A stretch of 64,000 nucleotides of DNA from Siphonodentalium dalli (lineage: Eukaryota > Mollusca > Scaphopoda > Gadilida > Siphonodentaliidae). Shown one piece after another: positions 12,301 through 21,658 of the stretch. The position numbers were made by a program, and so were the translations under genes. Each line of letters starts with the position of its first letter. Position 1 is the stretch's first letter. The notes beneath the pieces are model-generated. The model was not told where the DNA came from. It saw only the letters and a list, made by a program, of their open reading frames with translations, and did not search any database. The stretch lies in NCBI GenBank assembly GCA_032622095.1, contig CP136068.1, positions 113,657,546 to 113,721,545 on the forward strand, given 5' to 3'.

Positions 12301-13295
12301 ATAACTGCATTGGGAAGTTTAGATTGAAAAAAAAACATCTAACTTCGTCATTAGGCAAAACTGACTCTATTGTTCTTAGTGTGTCCAAGACAGGACAGTA
12401 TTACCCAGTAGTCAGACAACTACATGTATGTTCTATTTCCAAACGAAGTCCGTGCAACACAACCCAGCGATATCGTTAGTTTTCATTGAGAAACAAAACG
12501 TGCCATACAAAAATCAGCATTAAATAACTCGCTGCTCGTGCGTAACATTCATGCTCGGTGTAATAACGCGCGTATGCGGAATTTATCAACAGGCTATATT
12601 GTTGCTCTACGATCGGCTACGATCCCCATCACACCGTGGCGAATAGTATAGCCATGTATTTCTTGACGGGCGAAGTTCGAACTTTTTTATTATATGTTCC
12701 CCTTACTTTAGAAATGCTTTCTGTGAACTTCCGTATCCAACGTTTATTTCGGTTTTCGTGTCAGATTCTGCCTCGTGGGATAAAAGGGTATTTCCTCTCT
12801 TCAAATTTCCGTTGTCTCGATTATGGACACCTTAATTATAATGAACTACTACTGATAACAATTATGAATAATTATAGGGTTCTACGTCCTAGAATGTGTG
12901 TTATTTCTATCAGTTGTAGTTTTGTCATATCCGTAGTTACAATTATGGTTTCTAGAAGCCAAGCTAGCATGGTGAACTTTGCATTCAATCATCGGGCATA
13001 CCACTGACCTGATAAAAACAAAATTACTTCAACCAAGGAGAAATGTTCTATAAGCTAATTAAACTCCAATATATATATATATTTCACCCATATCGAGATC
13101 ATAATGAATTTATCACGAAATCATGAATATATTATTTTAAATGGCATTTGCATTTAATTTTCAGCTGGAACAAAGTGGAAGCAATCAGAACTGACGTGCG
13201 TAGACAAGAGGTTTGAAAAGAAGTCAGCAAAACGTAATCTCCTCAACGCTGACGCACGCTCTACACTAAAAAGAATACTAGCAAAATTGCACTAA
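76..13295 (+). CDS. Secreted C-type lectin / peritrophin-A protein, five exons
   Basis: Spliced coding region joining 76-391, 1920-2084, 10832-10909, 11966-12082 and 13165-13295: 807 nt, 268 aa plus TAA. Order of domains: hydrophobic signal peptide (residues 1 to about 20), C-type lectin domain (about 22-160), a short Thr/Ser/Glu-rich linker (about 161-186), then a peritrophin-A (CBM14) chitin-binding domain (about 190-242) and a basic tail. All four introns have GT/AG ends and all are phase 1, as is typical of shuffled extracellular modules. The lectin half shows the MWIG core and paired cysteines but no EPN or QPD sugar-binding tripeptide. The peritrophin half shows the spaced cysteines (LCDE, IQC, GCA, LTC) and the GLYHSHP segment, but lacks the usual second cysteine. 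Known family behaviour suggests chitin or glycan binding outside the cell, for example in immunity, gut lining or shell/cuticle matrix; the actual role is inference. An additional 3' exon is possible, since a GTTTGA donor-like site lies inside exon 5. Confidence 0.82.
796..1060 (+). repeat. Dispersed repeat A (AATAAGTTCAAC inverted repeat)
   Basis: Contains an inverted repeat of AATAAGTTCAAC and GTTGAACTTATT around a short spacer, then a shared tail (CTGAACATTCCCCTCC, CACCCCTCCAAA, CCATTCCA). The same order of blocks recurs at 12107-12310, so this is an interspersed nonautonomous element in intron 1 of the lectin gene. Confidence 0.65.
1415..1897 (+). repeat. Dispersed repeat B, copy 1
   Basis: About 480 bp that reappears in reverse complement at 15945-16420 and, partly, at 16441-16655. 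Shared landmarks include the CGGCC-rich block after CCCACTGGGGGTTGTGG, the ATGTCAATAATGTTGATTTT segment and the GCGCGTTACCATTTCTGAC end. No coding capacity is seen. Confidence 0.75.
1920..2084 (+). CDS. Lectin gene exon 2: second half of CTLD
   Basis: Acceptor gacttttag|G, donor TATG|gtaagt, phase 1 on both sides. It encodes EPLEYANWARRYP, KCANI, KWENKRCEH and YTYICEYG, the loop and the last two cysteines of a CTLD. The residues that usually bind calcium and sugar (EPN/QPD and WND) are replaced by LEYAN and WEN, so sugar specificity cannot be predicted and binding may be calcium independent. Confidence 0.88.
2585..2642. repeat. Imperfect hairpin
   Basis: TGCACTAAGTTCGA and TCGAATTTAATATAGTGCA form an imperfect inverted repeat around CGAGATTTAGCGAATCTCG. 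It resembles a very short foldback element in intron 2. Confidence 0.5.
3340..3905. repeat. CCATTAA-rich degenerate repeat
   Basis: Dozens of degenerate CCATTAAA / AATGGCCAT words, beginning with GCACTACTG. The reverse-complement type of array lies at 9590-10130 and ends in CAGTAGTGC, so the two behave like the opposite ends of one foldback family, or of a single interrupted 6.8-kb element. Confidence 0.6.
4745..5480. repeat. Tandem repeat, about 178-bp unit, about four copies
   Basis: Repeated blocks such as AGATGAATAACTCTAGAATG, CAAATTTCATTGAGATCC and CCTCTATTTAATGTCCTCAT recur every 170-180 bp; the two best copies are offset by 178 bp. It is followed at 5450-5560 by a CGGACGG-rich tail. 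Noncoding, in intron 2. Confidence 0.75.
6231..6450. mobile_element. Nested MITE with CCGCGG-rich palindrome
   Basis: Terminal inverted repeats TGGACAAAACAAGTGTCCAC and its complement flank a palindrome of CCGCGG and TTCGGCCGCGG words. It lies inside the left arm of the larger CGCGGTT element, between AACGCGGTTGTACC and GGTACC. Confidence 0.65.
7568..8036. mobile_element. Inverted-repeat element, AAGGTACTCAATCCGATT ends
   Basis: Ends in AAGGTACTCAATCCGATTA and its complement, with arms that pair over about 150 bp (GATTCGAGTCGAGGAAC against GACTCGAATCAA, and TTTGGCTTCAG against CTGAAGCCAAAG). It is related to the larger foldback at 38976-39920. Confidence 0.65.
9500..9590. mobile_element. Short hairpin MITE, GAGGTCCCCAGAGGG family
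   Basis: ATGAGGTCCCCAGAGGGCAA pairs with TTCTGGAGACCTCAT around a GC-rich loop. The same family occurs at 13527-13607. Confidence 0.55.
9590..10130. repeat. TTAATGG-rich degenerate repeat
   Basis: Reverse-orientation counterpart of 3340-3905: many AATGGGC / TTTAATGGCC words ending in CAGTAGTGC. Noncoding. Confidence 0.6.
10832..10909 (+). CDS. Lectin gene exon 3: Thr/Ser/Glu-rich linker
   Basis: A 78-nt symmetric phase-1 exon between ataaatttcag| and CCAG|gtacac. It encodes 26 residues rich in Thr, Ser, Glu and Pro with runs such as PETTTQSEEVTTIP, likely an O-glycosylated spacer between the lectin and chitin-binding domains. It is short, so support rests on splice sites, phase and composition. 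Confidence 0.68.
11966..12082 (+). CDS. Lectin gene exon 4: peritrophin-A first part
   Basis: Acceptor acttttcag|A, donor GCTC|gtaagt, symmetric phase 1. It encodes YLCDESNGLYHSHPSRDDEF, then IQC and GCA, which is the CBM14 pattern Cys, Gly-aromatic-His-Pro, Phe-Ile-x-Cys. The cysteine usually found before the Phe-Ile strand is absent. Confidence 0.8.
12107..12310 (+). repeat. Dispersed repeat A, copy in intron 4
   Basis: Matches 796-1060 block by block (CTCATTGACGAG, GTTCAGATAATAAGTTC with its inverted partner, CACCCCTCCAAA, CCATTCCATTG). Shorter fragments of the family occur near 21545-21655, 24885-25035, 30395-30490 and 51416-51480. Confidence 0.65.
13165..13295 (+). CDS. Lectin gene exon 5: peritrophin-A end and basic tail
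   Basis: Acceptor aattttcag|C. It begins with GTKWKQSELTC, the expected end of a CBM14 domain with its final cysteine, followed by a Lys/Arg-rich tail to TAA at 13293-13295. The tail has no recognisable domain. A donor-like GTTTGA within the exon means a spliced form with a different C terminus is possible. Confidence 0.75.
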
Positions 13296-13526
13296 CTTTC
13301 TCTATAACTAACGATACCCATTATGTTACCCATGCCTTGAAAACGTGTGTCTTTCATTTGTAGAATGAGGTCCTCAGAGGGTGAATTTCCGTTAATTTAC
13401 AGAATATAAAATACATAATCGAGGTGACTAACGGGTGAACATTACCAACTTCAACTGTATAGGAAACTTCAATATGATGCTAGGTTTTCCATATAGCATT
13501 AAATTGAGACATCGGCAAAATTAGAT

Positions 13527-13607
13527 TCGCAGAGGGTGAACTTAGTGACGCTAGCCCGCTATGCGGGATGGCGTCACTATAAATTCACCCTCTGGGGACC
13601 TGATTCT
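13527..13607. mobile_element. Short hairpin MITE, CAGAGGGTGAA family
   Basis: CAGAGGGTGAACTTAGTGACG pairs with CGTCACTATAAATTCACCCTCTG around GCCCGCTATGCGGG. A half copy (GAGGTCCTCAGAGGGTGAA) lies at 13365, and a relative at 9500-9590. Confidence 0.6.
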
Positions 13608-13609
13608 CC

Positions 13610-15690
13610 AAACGACAGACGCACTATTTCAAGGCTTGTTGTTACCAGCTCTTTCTTATATATGGAAATTATATGAGTTAACAGGACATACAGCAAGAAG
13701 ATCTGACATTAATTCGACTATGTACAATGAACAGTCTCTGTCAGCCGAGTGTGATATTTCGAATTCCAACTACATGTATTCTATATAAATGTTTAATTGA
13801 TTCTGTGTTGACAATTCCCTCACATTGTATTTGATGCAACGTTCTTCTCCGTTGAAATTGGGGTCCCGGTGACTCAGTTAGAAAGAGTAAACGCCTCGGT
13901 TACAGGTCGCGATGGCGAGGTTATTCCCGATAAGTGCAAACGGGGTTTTTTGCCAACTCAAAGGGAGGTTAGGTTAATTCCACTTGTCGGTCTGCGCTCC
14001 AAAATACATCTAATATTATTCGCTTTTGAATTGTTCCCGGTATCGAAATAGGTCGATACATACTGGAACTACCTTTCTATGAGCATAAAGACGCATCGAA
14101 GTCATAAAAAATACAACTTTGAACACGATGCTTGATGGGTCACAAACAAAATAACATCCATTTGAACTGGACAGCTGGCAAATGGATGTGACCATTACAT
14201 CGAAAGTATTGTTCAGAGCATATATGAAGCCGCTATCTGTCAATATATCCTATACCTCCTTCCCAATTCCGTAGGCATTATTTGGGAAATGCTCGAATGA
14301 GCCATGTTCGTTTAATTCGTGATTCCGTATACATCATGGTAATTATACCGGGAGTCCCGTGTAAAATTAACAATCTATATATACGAGGTCCTCCATCACA
14401 CTCCATACAGCGCCCTCTACGTTATCACTGCGATATAACACTGCCATAATGATGGTATACTTTGCAGACGATAAATCTATTTTTACATATCGTCGCGGAA
14501 CTGTATTTAGTCACCTATTATCTTGTTTTGACCACCAAATTTGTTTTAAAGTTTGCAATAATGGTAATTCTTTCAGTATTGGTGAGAACAATATAGACTG
14601 AGCCATACATAGACAATTTAAATCCTAAAACAAAAGAACTAAAAGCACGTAAGAATTCCTTACCAATTAATGTCACTATGGCAGTGGTATCTCAGCGGAG
14701 CGATGAGAGATAACTCTGCCTGGAGTTTGGTCCTCCATGCGCCAATAAAAACGACAATGCCGCGATATCGTTTAGTGGCTAAAACGGCAATAAAACAAAT
14801 CCATTACTGTAACATAACATGGCTTTTAAAAAAATTGTTTACGAACACGGCGTACAACCTTGATAATAGCATGCTATTGATGCAATAGTTATGATTGGTA
14901 CAAGAACAAAAGTCATCTATATATTTTAATATCCGTTCTGTTTATGGCGGTTTTAACGGATGTGATATTTTAACAACAATAATACCCATCGCGATTCAAA
15001 GGCAATCCGTATCTTTAATTATGTCAGATCGTTATCTCATTGGTAAATGGTTCGTGCCACAACAAGACATGTGCTACCTTACCATATAATAATGGTTCGG
15101 CTTTGGTGACACTGAGTCTTGTCCGTCATGGTTGCTGTGGTATGGTTTGTCACCCACCTCTTCGGTCGCCCGATGACTGAACCCGTTACTTCACGTGGAC
15201 GTTTGATATTTCCTCAGATAAAACTATATGAACGACAATGTGCATATAAATATAAAATTTACCAAAGCTAACGGTATGAGAAGGGAATTTGTGTATTTCT
15301 ACGAGTAACGGTGCTACTAATATTTTCCTTCAGAATACCTGCATACACGGTTGATTCTTGCAAACTAATTGCATGCTATACGTATACAAGCAACTTTCGG
15401 CAAAATCGCTGCGGATTGCACTATGAATTTCTTACTTCCCCTGTATATATAGTCAGATGTGTTACAGATGCATTGTATAAACAAATTTGCGTTCGTTTTC
15501 TGTCACATTATAAATGTCCGAAAACAAATGCAGGAAAGTTTGCGAATGTGTGAACGTACCCTAAACATGCGTTTTATTTATCATGGTCATTTACAAGTTC
15601 ACTTTGTAGGTTAGTTCGTGTTGGAGCATTCACCCGAATCAATCGAGGAACTGATATAACTATGCGTTGAATACATATCAATTAACTTTC
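13610..15690. other. No gene recognised
   Basis: About 2 kb of unique-looking AT-rich sequence downstream of the lectin gene. Only short open frames without recognisable domains are present; no RNA gene or clear repeat was seen. Confidence 0.5.
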
Positions 15691-15699
15691 TGATTTTTT

Positions 15700-15930
15700 G
15701 CGAAAACCCTGTGCCAATGCATTCTCAACACAAATAAGTACAAATTAATAATATAAATCCTAATCATATCACCTTGCTGCGAATGTCCAGAAGTTTGAGC
15801 GGCACTATTTTCTCACATGCGGATTCGTTGTCGTCAATTCTGCGAAACGACTTTCCGCAAAAGTTACGACTTCTATTAGCTATTTGTAATTCTTATCTGT
15901 CGTAGTTCAGCGTGCGAAAAGTGTCAATTA
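15700..15930 (-). repeat. Dispersed repeat C, copy 1
   Basis: Shares with 17160-17400 the order TCTCACA..GGA..TCGTC..TTCTG, then TAGCTAT..GTAATTCTTATCTGTCGTAGTTCA. The last segment, read in reverse complement, is the monomer of the satellite at 31190-33250. Confidence 0.6.
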
Positions 15931-15944
15931 TACAAAAACATCGA

Positions 15945-16655
15945 AAACCAATGTCAGAAATGGTAACGCGCTCAACATCATATATGATATACCCATGATT
16001 GTAATCATAGAATATAAAATATATTGGTTTCACGAATGACCAACTCATAATTCCGTTAAAATTACAATAACAACCAGGACCTAATTAACGAACCGGCGGC
16101 CGACTCGGCCGACTCGGCCGTCTCCGACCACAACCCCCAGTGTGCTGCAGAACGAAAAATGTCTATAAAAGTTGAAATATAAGACTTACAAGTTATCCTT
16201 TTCATTTCTTGTATTTGTAATTGACATAGCTTATCACAAACCAAAAATCAACATTATTGACATAATATTGTAAAGGACAATAATCGAAATTGAAATTCCC
16301 AACTACACCTTTTACCGGAATCGGCCTCCGGATCGCAGTTCGACTTTTAAATCCGTCCCAAAAATTCCCATTTCTATAAATAAAACGCCCATGCGCCCAC
16401 TGTATACCAAGAATCAGCGAAACATTATACAATCGGAGCGCGAACTTTGTAATTGGCGTAGCTTATCACAAACCAAAAATCAACATTATTGACATAATGT
16501 AAAGGACAATAAACGAAATTGAATTTCCCAACTACACCTTTTTACCGGACTCGGCCTCCGGGTCGCAGTTCGACTTTTAAATCCGTCCCAAAAATTCCCA
16601 TTTCTATAAATAAAACGCCCATGCGCCCACTGTATACCAAGAATCAGCGAAATAA
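15945..16655 (-). repeat. Dispersed repeat B, inverted copy plus partial tandem copy
   Basis: 15945-16420 is the reverse complement of 1415-1897. From 16441 the segment GCTTATCACAAACCAAAAAT through CCAAGAATCAGCGAAA is repeated in direct orientation, so the 3' half is duplicated in tandem. Confidence 0.75.
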
Positions 16656-16659
16656 AATC

Positions 16660-16835
16660 ACGTGATATATCGAGAGGTGTATATTCGTGGTCAGAAAGGC
16701 AGCTCGGAGAGATTGATTTATGCTGCATTGCAGCTGGGTGAAACTTGAGGAATACAGGCGCCGTAGCTCTTCGCGCATTGGATATAATTAGAGTTGTCGG
16801 ACAAGAGCTTCTGGTAAAGATGACAATGAGGTGGC
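16660..16835 (+). repeat. Dispersed repeat D, copy 1
   Basis: About 170 bp (CGAGAGGTGTATATTCGTGG through GAGCTTCTGGTAAAGAT) repeated in direct orientation at 20737-20885, on the far side of the 17.4-20.7 kb foldback element. Confidence 0.7.
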
Positions 16836-17159
16836 CAATAGACCCCTTTCGCATAACGGTATGCGTAATTCGCATAATTCGATATTATTACGATAGTATT
16901 ACGAATAGGGCACTATACGTCACTAGAATTTGGGTTCCCTGGTGTTGATTCCGATGCGTATATTCCACTGTTCCGATTCCACTTCCGGTTATCGAGTGTA
17001 CACAGTGATCAGAAAGTAATAAGTTCGCGATCTTTCCCAGCTCCTCAATGTGGGAGATGACTGAGATTATGTTCTTAAATAGTTATCGCCATGTGGCCTT
17101 AATTATTATCTATCATTCGTATCGTATCATTCGTCGTCGTGAAACACAGGAATCTTGCG

Positions 17160-17400
17160 AAACACAAAGCGCTAAGCTATGACCTGATAACAGCATAATT
17201 AAGTACAAAATAATCAGGACACGCAGAACCAAAATCCCCTTACCGCGAGTGGCAAGCACGATTTTTTCTCACAAACGGAATATAATCGTCAGTTCTGTGA
17301 AAGGCTTTTTGGTCAGTCCGAAAAAAATAGCTGTAAATAGCTAATCGTAATAATTATCTGTCGTAGTTCATTATGCGAATGGTATCTATTTATTCAAAAA
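17160..17400 (-). repeat. Dispersed repeat C, copy 2
   Basis: Second dispersed copy, ending AATTATCTGTCGTAGTTCAT then TATGCGAATGG, the reverse complement of the satellite monomer at 31.2-33.2 kb. Confidence 0.6.
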
Positions 17401-17417
17401 TACAAACAAACAAGTGA

Positions 17418-20400
17418 TAAATGAGGGGGACCATCCCCTTTTCGTACGCCGGATTTCGGGGTTAATATAGAGTATTCTGGATGCCGAGTGTCAGTACGCC
17501 GGATGCCGAAACCTGTATATTTCGTATTCCGGATGGCGAAATTACAATGACAGATATTATTTAGTGTTGTTTTTGCATTCATAATTAACTAATAATTAAC
17601 ATATTTAATTTTCCGACCCGTCAATAGAAACAATGACAACAATAGTGTAGACGGTGAACGCAAAATGTATAGTACGAGAGATAACTCGATCGCTTTCGGG
17701 ACTTCGACTTGCGACCTTGAAAATCTAACTTAGTAAACATGGCGCTCAAATTTGAGGCATCTAGTCCAGGAGATATTGGTCGACCTCTGCACCACATGAC
17801 TCAACTTCACCCCACTAATGTTCTTTCTTAATGACTCCTCTAATTTTTTTCGGTCGTTAACCAGAAAACAAAGTGGCCGCAGAGACTCCAGACAAGATGG
17901 CGTCCATCATGGCGGCCATTTTATTTATATGCACCAGGTCTCTTTGGTCGCCGTTATAGTAAAGATGATATTACATGCGGTCTTGTTTTCCGCTCGATTC
18001 GTTATGCTAATATACAACACTTACATATTAGTACAAAATCCGACCCCAGAATCCAATATCGCGACAAAGATGGCCGCCGAAATGTGAAAATAAACTATTT
18101 TTCTGACATTTCACCATTTATACATTTATCGTATAGAAGAGTCATTAAAAAGCACAAGGCGACCATAATATACATTCATTGTGGGATATTTTTGTCCGAT
18201 ATCACGTTTTCCCAAATGCCGGTAAAATAGGTCAAAGCCGAATCGACGCTAATAACGCGATGTAATGTTTCGAATCAATGAATGTTATTGCTATTATAAC
18301 AACACCCATGCATATATATGTGCAGTAGATACTCGAGCTAGGATTATTCTTTTACCTGAGTTGAGGAATATTCACTCAAATCCAAGATGGCGGCCAAAAT
18401 GGCCACCAGAATCGCCGATTTTAACATCAGTGAGCGTGATTGTCACCTCAAATCCACACCTGTTTACTATTGTGAGTTGGGAACACGTAGGCGAAGAACT
18501 GTCCTTGTACCATATTCAAATACAAATCCCCCAAAATCTAAATGGCCGATATATTTTGAAAAATCAACGAAATTCCCTCATTTCCACATCATTGGGCATT
18601 ATTTTCGAGACAACTGGACACATGCTGACAGTTGAGTTGGAAATACTGAGGTGAAATAATTACCTTGCATCTCATGCAAGAATGTGTTTTCCAAATTGAA
18701 GATGGTGGCCAAAATGGCGACCGAAATATGAAAACCAGCTCACATTCCTTTACTTTCTTACGATGGGCCTTATTGCTACGCGATTCATGCCACAATTACA
18801 TGTTCATATGGAAAATGTATATGAAGTACTCAATTGAGTTTGGCAAATTCTCACAGTCAAGATGGCGATCAAACTGGCGGCCAGAAATTGAAAAGAAGTC
18901 GATTTTATCGCATACTAATTTAAACTTTTTGTCATTATTTCGATGGACAAAATGGTACATAATATAAGCCATCTATGAGTTCCAACATAAGTCGTAGCCT
19001 TCTGGAACGATGAAAACCCACAATTAATAATCGCGATGTGGCATTTCGAAATCCATTCTCCACTAAGCGCCCATAATGGCCGTAACCGTATATAGGTGCG
19101 CCGAACAGTCATATTTTAACTTCCAAGAATCAATTTGCCACATTCAGCATTATCTGGACCAGTTTCCGTCTCTTCGTCAGATTAATCTATCTCGCTCACA
19201 CCAACACAGTTTTCTAAACTTCTTTGTAGAAAGGTCTCACTAATCGGAATGTGTCAAACAATGCATATGCCGGTGCCGGTCTCTATCTGCTATATTCAGC
19301 TTTGGTAACCTGATGGGGATAACAACATGTGCACCTGGTAATCTTCCCAAACTGCCACTTCTCAATATATGGTTCATCAATTCACATACTCATCTAATGC
19401 ACTGACGTACCCGGAAAACTTATGCATATGGCTTCGAATGTTGAAAGCCTGACATTTGACGGATGCCTTTCTGCTAAGGCGTAGAAGACCATAATGCATA
19501 ATATACCCACACTTCTTGACCGCCTACTTGGCTGTGAGTATCAATTGCCAAACTCAAATGAATACATACTTCATATCAATATTTCATATCAACATGGCAT
19601 GGTGGGTAGAAATTGCGAAACAATAACGCCCATCGTAAGAAAGTAAATGAATTTAGGCGTGTTTTCAAATTTCGGTCGCCATTTTGGCCGTCATCTTCGA
19701 TTTGGAAAACAATTTCTTGTATGAGATGTAAGGTAATTACTTCACCTCAGTATTTCCAACTCAACTGTAAGAATCGGTGAGTTGTCTCGACAATAAATGT
19801 ATAAATTTACGCCGAGATGCCAATATTTTCCCACAGAGACAAACCAAAGGCGATGAAATGTCAGAAAAATTGCATTTTTTTCACATTTCGGTGGCCATCT
19901 TGACCGCCATATCGGATTCTGGTGTCGGATTTTTGGCTAATTTGTAATGGTTGTATATTAGCATAACGAATCGAGCGGAAACAAGACCCCATGTGATATC
20001 ATCTTTACTATAATGGTGCTCAAAGATACCTGGTGCATATAAAAATAAATGGCCGCCATGATGGACGCCATCTTGTCTGGAGTCTCCGCGACCACTTTAT
20101 TTTTTTGTTAACAACAGAAAAAGATTAGAGGAGACATTAAGAAAGAAAATTAGTGGGATGAAGTTGAGTCCTGGGGTGAAGTGCAGAGGTCGACCAATAT
20201 CTCCTGGACTAATCCATCCAGATGGAATTCAGTTCATCACGCCGTCCGGAACAGCGGAGTTGTTGTTTGTCTCTGTCAAATGGAACCCATATTTCATTAT
20301 CGGAGCTAAAAACCCTACTCATCAATGAGTACGGTGTTACTCAGTGGGCCGCATCGTTGGGTGTTGCGAATTTCAAAAAAAAATATCATTGAAAAGGCTA

Positions 20401-20737
20401 AAACCCGACCCAGAATCACCCATGGAAGGTTTTTTTATGCTGTGACATGGAGACGGAATGGAGCAACGTAAAGGGATAGTTGCATAGTACTCCCACGTCT
20501 CATTCGTTCGTTGAGTATATATGGTCATATATAGAATGAATTGCACATTTTATACTACCAATGCGTTGTTTTAGCTATAAACGTTTGGCAACAATGGGTT
20601 AAATTGGTATACATAGTATTCCGGATGCCACCCTCTGTTATGGAGTATTCCAGATGCCACCCCCCCCCCCCCCCCATATTAGGCCGGATGCCGGGTGCCA
20701 GAGGGGGTGGGTGGTCCCCCTCGTAAATCTAGAGGTG
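17418..20737. mobile_element. Large foldback element with AAGATGGCGGCC-type arrays
   Basis: Outer terminal repeats (ATGAGGGGGACCATCCCC at left; the complement GGTCCCCCTCGTAAAT at right, both with GCCGGATGCCG words) enclose long inverted arms at about 17762-18870 and 19500-20212, with a loop of about 0.6 kb. The arms contain five to six spaced copies of AAGATGGCGNCC / AAAATGGCG words on the left, and complementary copies on the right. Every open frame here changes between the arms and none has a domain, so I see no transposase. Confidence 0.7.
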
Positions 20738-20885
20738 TATTTTCGTGATCAGAAAGGCAGCTAAGTGAGAGATTGATTTATGCTGCAGAACAGCTGTATG
20801 AAGCTTGGTTAATACAGGCGCGGTAACTCTTCGCGTATTGGATGTATTTAGAGTTGTCTTCTGGTAAAGATATGTATTCAATATT
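20737..20885 (+). repeat. Dispersed repeat D, copy 2
   Basis: Matches 16660-16835 with small deletions (AGAGGTGTATTTTCGTGATC, AGAGATTGATTTATGCTGCA, TTCTGGTAAAGAT). It directly abuts the foldback terminal repeat. Confidence 0.7.
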
Positions 20886-21156
20886 TCCCCGACATAGAAG
20901 TCTTTGTTCATCACATCGGAATGTTCAGACTTGATGCAATTTATCTGGATTCATAGTAAACTAGACTTATTTTATGAACCGCATGTCCTGTTTAAATTCA
21001 AAGAGAGATAATTCATTAGACAGATATAGGAGATATTTTTTTAAGGGGGAAGTCAAGTGATCAATTTTGAATGGGGATTTACATGCAAATATGCGGAGCA
21101 AAAATTACAGAGTTGCACATACTTCTGATTGTGACTTGATGTGTTATTGGAAACAA

Positions 21157-21452
21157 CAAGTATTTATCTGGCGGGTCCGCTTGGGACATGTTCAATGATA
21201 ATGTTGATGTATATATTTTTGAATTTTATATTGATTTTTCAAATGTATGTTAAGTACGGAAGCCCATTGCGGTCACATGGGTCACAATACAAAAAATTAT
21301 TGCACTTAAACGCAATAATTTTTTGTTATTGTCACCCACGTGACCGCAATGGGCTTTCGTAGTTAAGTGATGTAATTCCAGACAACATTTTTAAAATATA
21401 TATTTATTGCAAAATTTTATAATTTACAAAGCGGACCCGACAGATAAATACC
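21157..21452. mobile_element. MITE with nested hairpin
   Basis: Outer TIRs AAGTATTTATCTGGCGGGTC and its complement GACCCGACAGATAAATACC. Inside is a nearly perfect hairpin at 21252-21366 (GGAAGCCCATTGCGGTCAC against GTGACCGCAATGGGCTTTC). Most likely one MITE inserted in another. Confidence 0.7.
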
Positions 21453-21658
21453 AAAATAAACCATTGGTTACATCAGATAAATGCTCTTTCAATGAAGCTA
21501 CAAGTTTGAAGATATAGCTTTGTCAGCTAACCATTTCTATAATAGATAATTTTATCATTGATTAGTACTTCCCTTAGGAAATGTTCAGATAATAAGTTCA
21601 ACAAAATGACAATAGGTGAAACTTATTATCTAAATATTTCGCATCATACAAATATGAC

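Noticed and set aside
18265-18967. Open frames of 80-130 codons within the 17.4-20.7 kb element
   Set aside because: They overlap in different frames, have no domains and fall in the inverted arms.
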